Below are positions 57,128 through 64,000 of a stretch of 64,000 nucleotides of DNA, piece by piece. Positions within the stretch are counted from its first letter, which is position 1. Each line of letters begins with the position of its first letter. Below the pieces are notes generated by a model, which ran no database searches, was not told where the DNA came from, and saw only the letters and a program-made list of their open reading frames with translations. Source of the DNA: Aurantiochytrium sp. KH105 (lineage: Eukaryota; Sar; Bigyra; Thraustochytrida; Thraustochytriidae); contig BGKB01000012.1 of the NCBI GenBank assembly GCA_003116975.1, positions 434,001 to 498,000 of the forward strand. The letters run 5' to 3'. A program made the position numbers and the translations under genes.

Positions 57128-58765
57128 CTATACAAGCATCTTGCTCTTGACAAATTGCTCACATGCCGCCCTTACATGAGGCTGCATGCGAGACCAAATC
57201 TGCGCGAGCTCGCGGCGCTTGACGCGCACTTCCTGTGAGCGACGGACGTTTGCGGCTGTCTCACGCGCAAGCAATCGAGGTTCACGCAATTCGGCAAAGT
57301 TCTCGGCACCAAGGTTACGTCGTCCGTTCATCGAACTGTGCAGGTACCACATGGCCGACCGCGCAGCGTCATCATCCCAGTCGGACACCTTGGCAGCTAC
57401 TTTCTCCAGGACCCACGGGCTAGCGTGAAAATCAATTCCGGCAATGGGCAAAGTGGTCTTGCGCAAGGGTGTTGATGTTCGTGTCGCTTCTGCATGCAGG
57501 CGATCCAATGCTGGAATCCACTTCCCTGGTGCATATTTAAAGCGCGTCACCCAACGCGCTGCGACGCGCCGCAACATGAGCATGTCGCCCTTCATCCCAC
57601 CAAACGAGGCGCGGCACAAGATGCTCCGAATGACTGTCGCTTCCTGCGCATCTGTGAGCGCGTCGGCGCGCCCGAGCAAGGTTTCGACGCTCGGAGGGCC
57701 GCGCGAACCTATTGCTGCTGATCTTTGCCCAAATTCGTCGGCATCATCATTTTCGCCATCCTCGCCCCAATCTACTGGATCCTTGATAGGACTACTGCTC
57801 ACTTCGCGCACAATCTCTAGACATCGAAGATAGTGATTTGATTCGAGAGCCACCCCTGCGTTTTGCGCCAACATGAGCCACACGAGATCCGAAAAGCCGG
57901 AATGCAAGATGCTGTCTTCCACGATAATAACCGGCATGCGACGGAAAAAAGACTCTTCATCGACCATGAGGAGCTCTGTTGCACAAAAGACGGCTGCACT
58001 CGACAACTTTCGACGAACGGACTTTTGCAAGAGGGACTTGAGCACGCCGACGCTGAACTGCGAACACCTTTCACCGCGCTTCCATCGCGCACGCAAATCG
58101 CCATCTTGTTCACAAAACAGGCCTGCTCCAACAGCTCCAACAAGCATTGTCTTCTTGCCACTCTCTACTGCACTATTATAGGCTTTTTCCATTTCCAAGG
58201 CAACGCGGCTGCCTCGAAAGTCGCCACCACCAATACTTATCTTCTTGAACAACACAACAGCGTCGGAGCACAACTTCGGGTCACCAGCACGAGCCGTCCA
58301 GCATCCGCCGTATCGAAAGGCCTCAAGACGCGGGCGCAGGGCAGCTGAACGCATCATCATGTCCATGGCATTGCGCGCCCCAGGCTTGTCCGCGCTCAAG
58401 CGCGCAGGCTTGACTTTTCGTGGCGATTCAGGCTTTGGTGGTTCTGAAGGATCGTCTTGCGAAAGGTCAACGGGCTCACCAGGGCTCAGAGGTCTCATTG
58501 TTGGCTCCTGTTTGCCCTCGCAGCGGTCCACGTGCATTTGCGCCGTGGACCGGACCAGATCCTCGCCGCACAGCGGACACGAGACGAATCCACTCGCCGG
58601 ACTCGTTTTCTCCTCCTCGTCCTCCTTGTGCGGATGTTCTTGTTGCCGCCGTCGTTCTTGTTTTCCTTTGGTCTTCTTGTCTGGCGTTCCTGCCCCTCGT
58701 GCGCTCTCCAGCGCCCGCTTCCGCTTGGGCGTCGCGCCCACGAGAAAACGCTCCATCTCGTCCAC
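57128..58765 (-). CDS. UBZ4-type zinc finger protein, hypothetical
   Basis: Predicted 545-residue protein. A Rad18-type (UBZ4) finger is visible at ~62-84 (SCPLCGEDL, then MHVDRC), a ubiquitin-binding module of DNA-damage proteins such as RAD18, SLX4 and WRNIP1. It is preceded by a Lys/Arg-rich disordered region that may hold a nuclear localisation signal. The remaining ~420 residues are globular, with EESFFRRMPVIIVEDSILHS and DLVWLMLAQNAGVALESNHY in the middle. I do not recognise this part as a family; the R-R-x-P/x-x-I-x-x-E-D pattern recalls clamp-loader collar domains, but no ATP-binding site is present. A role in repair or replication is inferred only from the finger. Confidence 0.68.
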   Translation of the reverse strand: MDEMERFLVGATPKRKRALESARGAGTPDKKTKGKQERRRQQEHPHKEDEEEKTSPASGFVSCPLCGEDLVRSTAQMHVDRCEGKQEPTMRPLSPGEPVDLSQDDPSEPPKPESPRKVKPARLSADKPGARNAMDMMMRSAALRPRLEAFRYGGCWTARAGDPKLCSDAVVLFKKISIGGGDFRGSRVALEMEKAYNSAVESGKKTMLVGAVGAGLFCEQDGDLRARWKRGERCSQFSVGVLKSLLQKSVRRKLSSAAVFCATELLMVDEESFFRRMPVIIVEDSILHSGFSDLVWLMLAQNAGVALESNHYLRCLEIVREVSSSPIKDPVDWGEDGENDDADEFGQRSAAIGSRGPPSVETLLGRADALTDAQEATVIRSILCRASFGGMKGDMLMLRRVAARWVTRFKYAPGKWIPALDRLHAEATRTSTPLRKTTLPIAGIDFHASPWVLEKVAAKVSDWDDDAARSAMWYLHSSMNGRRNLGAENFAELREPRLLARETAANVRRSQEVRVKRRELAQIWSRMQPHVRAACEQFVKSKMLV

Positions 58766-59398
58766 CAGAGCAGGTCTTCCCGCGTTGCTGACCCGGTGAC
58801 GACGCCGCGAAGGTCGGCGTAAGATACGTTGTCGTCGCTTAGCTCAGCTCAGCTCTCTATGTCCTTGCAGCCGGCTGCCGGCGCGCGACGGTCACGAAAT
58901 GGTTCTATGAAGACTCCTCCTCCTCCTTGTCGTCGTCGTCGTCGTTGAGCTCCGAGGGGAAAAAAACAAAAAATTTCCGCCCCCGATACTCGCTCTCAAA
59001 CATCGCTCTCAACTGCAAGAACGTATCAGTCTCAAGAAAGATCGCTCTCAAGGAACATCGTTCTCATGCATTGCCATCGAGCTGTGGCTAGCCCAGGAAT
59101 CAGGGATTACAAGCATTATCAGCATCCCGGAAGTGGCTCCCTGCTCTACTACTGACCGTGACATGAGTACAAGTAGTAGTCTAGTAGTGCTATTCGTGAA
59201 TCAATCAACGGCCAAAACGCACGATTTTAAGCCAAAGCAAACAGCATCCACGTTCACCCTCGTTGACAGACGCCGGTGCGAGAGATCGATACGCGGAGAA
59301 AACTTCCTCGATAGACCTTGGCGCGCTCTCGCCTCGACGTTTGGGGCGCTCGTTTTGCAGAGCGTTGCAGCCCCCGCAAAGCATTGATTTGAGTGACG
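58766..59398. promoter_or_regulatory. Divergent promoter with CTCTCAA cluster
   Basis: 633-base spacer between the UBZ4 gene and the kinesin gene. Five related words, consensus GCTCTCAA, occur within 75 bases (58992, 59005, 59028, 59044, 59060), about 340-410 bases before the kinesin start. A GTC trinucleotide run lies at 58930-58945. No gene seen. Confidence 0.4.
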
Positions 59399-62083
59399 AT
59401 GGAACACCTTGACGAGGATGAGCACAAGTGGGACAGCAACGTCGCAGAGGGTGACGGCCTGGAGAGCGTGCGTCGGAGTACACGCGCGAATGCATCGTCC
59501 AGAAATCCCGTGCGCGTGGCCGTGCGCTGTCGGCCAATGAATAATCGAGAGTTGAGCGAAAATCGGTCAACCGTTGTGCACGTTCAAGGACGCACCGTGA
59601 CGGCCCGGGACGAGCGCATGGACTTCGACTATGGCTACGGGCCGGACAGCTCGCAGGATGAGATAAACAAGGATATCGGACGCGAGGTCGTAAACAACGC
59701 GCTCTCGGGTTACAATAGCGTTGTTTTTGCTTATGGCAAGACGGGCTCAGGGAAAACCTTCACCATGACTCAGCTGATTGACTTTGTCCTCGAAGAGCTA
59801 CTTGCCGCCGCAGCTTCGAAGCAGGCTGCATCCGCAAAGGCTGACGCGAGCTCAGCGAACATACAATTGCACGCATATTACTTTGAAATTTACAATGAGG
59901 ACATTTACGATCTCTGGGGCCCATCCGGCAGACGCAAGGTTTCACGGCCGATGTTTGTAGACCGCAAGACGGGCTACGCTGACCTGCAGAGCCTCGGAAT
60001 CACAAAAGAGTCAGTACGTGGTTTGAAAGAGATTCAAGCCTTGCTCGTAAAGGGCCGTGATGCTCGGGCTACCTCTGCAACGAAACTCAATGCTCACTCG
60101 AGCCGAAGTCACGCAATCCTGCGTCTCGAATGCACGCAAAGTGGGTGCGCTGTTGGAGGACATGGCAATGCCGCTGCCATACGAACCTTTTCGTGTCACG
60201 ACTTGGTGGATCTAGCAGGCGCAGAGAACACACGAGCCAGCGGTGCAACTGGCGTGAACCAGGCCGAGGCTGGAAAGATCAATCAGTCGCTCGTCACCTT
60301 ACAACGCGTCATTGAGGCTCTCTTTCGTATCTCCAAGCTGAACGCGCGAAGAGATGCCTCGAGCCAGCATCCGGCTCAGGTTTTTGTTCCATATCGCGAC
60401 TCCAAGCTCACGCATCTCTTGCGACCCTCGCTTGGAGGAAATGCCAAGGCGTTCATGATTGCCACAGTTAGCCCAGCAGACCGCGATGCGACGACATCGA
60501 CGCTTGACTATGCGCGCAAGTGTGCTCAGGTTGTTAACCACGTCAAAGTGAATGTGAGCGAAAGCAGACAGGAGGCCACGAAGGAGTCCAAGAAGGCGCT
60601 AGGAAAGTACAAGGCCGAGGTTGACGCGCTCTCGCGCCAGCTCAAGCTCACGCAAGCCCAACTTGTCGAGCAACGTGCAGTAGATCGCGGTGAGAGTGCG
60701 TTTGCAGACACGCTTCGCGCCAAGGACGCACGAATCGCTGCGCTCGAGCAGCAAGTGGCGCAGATGCGCGCTGAAAGCGCACTCAAGTCAAAAGAGATCG
60801 AGGCCATGCGGCTGCGCTCAGAAGCGGTTGTCAAGTCAAGCCAAGATCTCCGGGAGGCCTTGCAGCACGAGACGTCGCGTACCAAACGCGCACAGGAGAG
60901 AGCTCAGTTCAGCGAAGAGGGGTTGCGACATTACAAGACAATCAACGAGGCGCTATGCACTGCAATTGACAAGCTGCAGGCCGTTCTTCCTGGGGAGCAC
61001 GCCACTCCTCACGGGGTGGCTGACGCTGCCGCATCTGCTGCCAGCGCCAAAGCTAAAGCCCAAGCGTCAAATCGTCGCATGCACAGGGGCTCTAGCAATG
61101 CTGTCGCGTCTGCCGACGACGGTATTGAAAGTGAAGACGACGACGACGACGACGATGATGATGGATTCGAGTCTTGCACGGAGAACGCGAATCCTAACGC
61201 GCGCAAGACGCGGACCATGAAAGAATTTTCTGGTACGCTCGAGTCACTCGCGAGAGAGCGTGACTTTGTGCGACAAATGGCTGCGGCGCACATTGGCAGC
61301 CTCGAGTCGCAGCTCGGAGATATCGCCGCCCACCGCGACGAGCTGTACCGTCTCACTGCCAACCATGTCGCCAAAGCCATGGATCATGTGCAGCGTCTTG
61401 AACAGTCTGTTTTGACTGCCAAGGATCGACTTGGTCAAGCCTTTGAAGACAGCGATCACGGCGACCTCTCGAATGACGACCTTCAAGAAGTTCTTGCCAC
61501 CACCCTTACGGTGATGTTTGTTGTTTCTGAGCGGCTTTGCGGGACAATGAGTGAGGATCTCGACCACGTTCGCCTTCGGCTTGCAGAGACCGCGCCATCC
61601 TCGCCTCCGGCCCCTCCTCCGACGGTTCGTAAGTCGACCCGTCCAGAAGCACGATCTCGAGCCCTTCGGAACAAGCAAAATGCTCTTCGCAGCGCATATC
61701 GGCCTCAGACAGAGGTGAAACGTGCCCCGCATAGCGCTTCGCGGCAAGCTCGGAGCGAGACGAGAAGCCGACGACGAGTGCCTTCGCCCGCCGGCAGGCT
61801 CGATCTAAATACGACTGCGGACTTTTTCGATCTCGAAAGTGGGAGCGAAGCCTCTGACAACGAGCAAATAACGGCAACGGATCCGCCCAAACCTGTACTG
61901 CAGCCCCGTGTTCAAAAGATTGAGAAAAAAACAATCGAGCGTACGCCCTCGCGCGGAGTGTCCGAGTTTCTGGAAAGTATGGATGCCATGGCGGCTGCCG
62001 ATCTTTCGGAACTCGGCATATTTGGCGACGAGGATGACGAGAACCACGACGGCTTTGCAACTCCCGTTGGTTCCCCACGGTAG
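59399..62083 (+). CDS. Divergent kinesin motor protein
   Basis: Predicted 894-residue kinesin. The N-terminal motor (~38-385) has VRVAVRCRPMNNREL, P-loop AYGKTGSGKTFTM (Lys where Gln is usual), switch I LNAHSSRSHAIL and switch II HDLVDLAGAENTRASG (the usual Ser-Glu-Arg is Ala-Glu-Asn), then INQSLVTLQRVIEAL and VPYRDSKLTHLLRPSLGGNAK. The P-loop and switch I catalytic residues are intact. Coiled coil spans ~390-520, an acidic Asp run ~580, and the tail is basic and disordered. Motor features such as DIGREVVNNALSGYNSVVFA recall kinesin-3 but no FHA domain is seen, so the subfamily is unassigned. The first ATG is 59399. Confidence 0.92.
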   Translation: MEHLDEDEHKWDSNVAEGDGLESVRRSTRANASSRNPVRVAVRCRPMNNRELSENRSTVVHVQGRTVTARDERMDFDYGYGPDSSQDEINKDIGREVVNNALSGYNSVVFAYGKTGSGKTFTMTQLIDFVLEELLAAAASKQAASAKADASSANIQLHAYYFEIYNEDIYDLWGPSGRRKVSRPMFVDRKTGYADLQSLGITKESVRGLKEIQALLVKGRDARATSATKLNAHSSRSHAILRLECTQSGCAVGGHGNAAAIRTFSCHDLVDLAGAENTRASGATGVNQAEAGKINQSLVTLQRVIEALFRISKLNARRDASSQHPAQVFVPYRDSKLTHLLRPSLGGNAKAFMIATVSPADRDATTSTLDYARKCAQVVNHVKVNVSESRQEATKESKKALGKYKAEVDALSRQLKLTQAQLVEQRAVDRGESAFADTLRAKDARIAALEQQVAQMRAESALKSKEIEAMRLRSEAVVKSSQDLREALQHETSRTKRAQERAQFSEEGLRHYKTINEALCTAIDKLQAVLPGEHATPHGVADAAASAASAKAKAQASNRRMHRGSSNAVASADDGIESEDDDDDDDDDGFESCTENANPNARKTRTMKEFSGTLESLARERDFVRQMAAAHIGSLESQLGDIAAHRDELYRLTANHVAKAMDHVQRLEQSVLTAKDRLGQAFEDSDHGDLSNDDLQEVLATTLTVMFVVSERLCGTMSEDLDHVRLRLAETAPSSPPAPPPTVRKSTRPEARSRALRNKQNALRSAYRPQTEVKRAPHSASRQARSETRSRRRVPSPAGRLDLNTTADFFDLESGSEASDNEQITATDPPKPVLQPRVQKIEKKTIERTPSRGVSEFLESMDAMAAADLSELGIFGDEDDENHDGFATPVGSPR

Positions 62084-62505
62084 CGGCGTCGTAAGCCCAA
62101 TCGGATGGAATTGCTTCAGGTTTGCAGCGCAGCCTCCGACCAAGCCATCCATCTCCCTCGGCCAATCGATATTAATCTTGTTTGTTACTACTATCGTGGC
62201 CGAGCATCTTGATACACATCCCGAAAGAACTAACAGTAAATCCCTGAGCTCCATCTAGACTAGCGCAGGGCCTCCCACGCTGGCCGCTGCTCCATCCACC
62301 CCTCCGCCAGCGCCCGCCCCGGCGTCTCCGCATCGCCCGCGACGGCTGCAGCAGGCAGGTTTGCGTCCCACTCGGGGCCATCGGCCAAGGTCCAGCCTGG
62401 CCAGTTCGCAGTTTTGGGTGGCGGCGGTGCGCGCAGACTGCAGAATCGCGAGTCTGGACGCGGCGCGGGCGAGCTCGCGCGGAGCGAGGCAGGCCGCGCA
62501 GAAGC
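62084..62505. other. Spacer, no gene seen
   Basis: Between the kinesin stop and the aspartoacylase-family start. The first half is moderate GC, the rest very GC-rich leader sequence. Confidence 0.5.
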
Positions 62506-64000
62506 ATGGCAGCGCCCCTGGCGGCGCAGGCGGCGGGCCTGCGCGCCGGGCTCGGAGCCGCAGCCGCCGCAGGCGCTCGACCGGGCGGCCTCGCGCGGAC
62601 ATGGACCAGATGGACCTCTGCAGCTGGTGCTGCGCGGAGCCGCGGACTCTGCGGCAGCGCGGGCAGCAGCGCAGCCCCGGGCGCGGACGTGGGCGCTGGC
62701 AGTGCGCCGGAGGAGCTCCCGCGCTCGACCGGAAACACGGGCGTCCCGTACGTGTGGCGGTTCCAGGCAGCGGAGCCAAAGATGGACGGCCTCGCGTCTG
62801 AAAAGCACGCCAACATCAAGAGCACGCCCCTTTTGGAGCAAAGCGAGAAACGCGTCACGGTCTTGGGCGGTGTACACGGAAATGAGCTCGTTGGCATTAG
62901 AGTTGTCAAACGTCTCTTGAGCGAACTTGAGGCCGGGCACTGGGAAATTGACCAGCAAGGCGCAGAACTCGTGCTCGGTCTCGGTAACCCCGAAGCAATC
63001 AAAAAGGGGACCCGAGGGAGCGCCCCGGGAGGCGACCTGAACCGGTCGTTCCCTCTTGAGCTTGTGAAGTCGATTGAAGGCGGAGAGAAAGCCGAAGCGG
63101 GGAAGGCGCAGCAACTCAATCTGACTTTTGAAGAGCAGCGCGCTCGAGAGCTCGGACCGCTACTGATGAAGACGGATATATTGCTTGACATTCACGCCGC
63201 AAATACCCCGTCGGACCCCTTTATCCGCATCGCCGGTCGGTGCACCGAGGACCACATGCGCGTGGCAAGCTGGTTCGCTGGCCTTTCGAATCAGGAGGAG
63301 TCTCGAATGAAACTTCTCCTCGACCCCTTTTACCGAATCGGAGGTAAAGTCTGCACCACAGATGAGTTTGTCAACGTATTCGGCGGCACTGGAGTCTGTC
63401 TCGAAACGGGGCTGCACAACGATCTCAGCATGGAACAAGAGTGCTACACGCGCTTGGTGGAGATGCTCAACCACGAGGTCGGCTTGCGCGATACCGGCAA
63501 GGCGCCCTTCTCGTGGCCAGCAGTCATGCCCAGCTCAAACATTTTTCTCCGTCCTTATGGCGTGACGCATCTTCGCGTTGTCAAAGAGAAAAACACGACG
63601 TTTGACGAGGCGAACTTTGCTCAGCATGCTTCGGAGCTCAAGGAGGGTGAAGAACCGATGAACGATGCACAGTCCCCGAATCGCGCGGTCACGAGCCAGT
63701 CGTCGCCGCGACAAGCAGCAGAGGCAAAGGTTGCTGAAGACCTCACGCCCAGAAATGAGCAATCGAGGGAGGCTGCGACGCAGGCGGAGGACATTTGGGA
63801 CAACGCTGACGTCTTTCAGAGTCTGGACCTCCCCGTTGAGCAAGACAATAGCACGTCGCCAAACACTGCCGAGGCCAGCGCGAAAGCTGTAGACGATGTT
63901 GAGGAAGTCGATGACTTTGAGCTGTCGTACAATGATGTGAGTGAGATTATGAGTCTGAGTGAGATCCAGCACGTGCACCCGTCTATGAAGATCAAGGACC
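62506..64000 (+). CDS. Aspartoacylase/succinylglutamate desuccinylase-family protein (cut by window end)
   Basis: The frame is open from 62248 to the end of the window without a stop, so the C-terminus is missing; 498 residues are visible from ATG 62506. The M14-type zinc amidohydrolase motifs are present: GGVHGNELVGIRV (zinc ligands His and Glu), GGDLNRSFP (substrate-binding Asn-Arg) and LLDIHAAN (third zinc ligand His). VCLETGLH is the probable catalytic Glu region. These enzymes deacylate N-acyl amino acids. Starting at 62506 gives an Ala/Arg-rich, acid-free N-terminus that looks like a mitochondrial presequence; ATG 62782 is the alternative and would give a cytosolic form. After the enzyme domain (~92-360) comes an acidic, disordered extension not typical for the family. 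Confidence 0.87.
   Translation, partial: MAAPLAAQAAGLRAGLGAAAAAGARPGGLARTWTRWTSAAGAARSRGLCGSAGSSAAPGADVGAGSAPEELPRSTGNTGVPYVWRFQAAEPKMDGLASEKHANIKSTPLLEQSEKRVTVLGGVHGNELVGIRVVKRLLSELEAGHWEIDQQGAELVLGLGNPEAIKKGTRGSAPGGDLNRSFPLELVKSIEGGEKAEAGKAQQLNLTFEEQRARELGPLLMKTDILLDIHAANTPSDPFIRIAGRCTEDHMRVASWFAGLSNQEESRMKLLLDPFYRIGGKVCTTDEFVNVFGGTGVCLETGLHNDLSMEQECYTRLVEMLNHEVGLRDTGKAPFSWPAVMPSSNIFLRPYGVTHLRVVKEKNTTFDEANFAQHASELKEGEEPMNDAQSPNRAVTSQSSPRQAAEAKVAEDLTPRNEQSREAATQAEDIWDNADVFQSLDLPVEQDNSTSPNTAEASAKAVDDVEEVDDFELSYNDVSEIMSLSEIQHVHPSMKIKD

Noticed and set aside
50711-57134. Shared 14-mer TAGGCCTACTATAC at about 50712 and 57121
   Set aside because: Isolated short match without flanking similarity or inverted partner; likely coincidence.
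1-64000. tRNA, rRNA and CRISPR features
   Set aside because: I looked for A/B-box pairs, rRNA cores and spaced repeats and saw none that hold up by eye; a covariance-model scan would be decisive.

Overview
The window looks like a piece of nuclear chromosome from a GC-rich, gene-dense, intron-poor flagellated protist. A labyrinthulomycete (thraustochytrid) is the best guess. This is inference: nearly all genes are single long ORFs, spacers carry tetranucleotide microsatellites, and proteins are clearly eukaryotic (two intraflagellar transport subunits, a kinesin, a probable CENP-I kinetochore subunit, Cdc37, an EI24-like membrane protein, a Methyltransf_16 lysine methyltransferase with spliceosomal introns). 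Nothing is bacterial or plasmid-like. I saw no tRNA, rRNA or CRISPR array. An 808-base run of N (19617-20424) is an assembly gap.

Layout. 0-9 kb: a protein kinase, Cdc37 with an unusual N-terminal extension, then a BAHD-like acyltransferase divergent from an ABCG half-transporter, with a repeated motif in their shared spacer. 10-18 kb: IFT81, EI24-like protein, hot-dog thioesterase, and two secretory-pathway enzymes in a row (2-oxoglutarate oxygenase and GT61 glycosyltransferase). 18-25 kb: two proteins that share a short Gly-Leu-Phe-Pro-Gly type motif on either side of the gap, then a 1.17-kb transposon with 20-bp terminal inverted repeats and a TA duplication, apparently lying inside a short intron. 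25-34 kb: mitochondrial ClpB/Hsp78, an SDR with a decayed tandem copy of its 3' end, a secreted Cys-rich protein, a microsatellite-rich spacer, IFT20 and the intron-containing methyltransferase. 34-47 kb: a 1418-residue DUF4062-NACHT STAND NTPase, a second kinase of the same subfamily as the first, an ankyrin/methyltransferase-like protein and a four-TM protein with a huge ectodomain. 47-51 kb: a gene-poor, very GC-rich stretch. 51-64 kb: CxxC zinc-binding protein, CENP-I, a Bot1/mS45-like mitochondrial protein, a UBZ4-finger protein, a divergent kinesin, and an aspartoacylase-family enzyme cut by the window end.

The genes do not form one operon-like system. There are thematic groups: cilium and microtubule functions (IFT81, IFT20, kinesin, CENP-I, perhaps the nephrocystin/TEP1-like NTPase), protein folding (Cdc37, ClpB), and secretion or lipid metabolism (BAHD/ABCG, 2OG oxygenase/GT61). 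The items most worth following up are the DUF4062-NACHT protein, the shared GLFPG motif, the transposon in an intron, the Cdc37 extension and the SDR 3'-end duplication.
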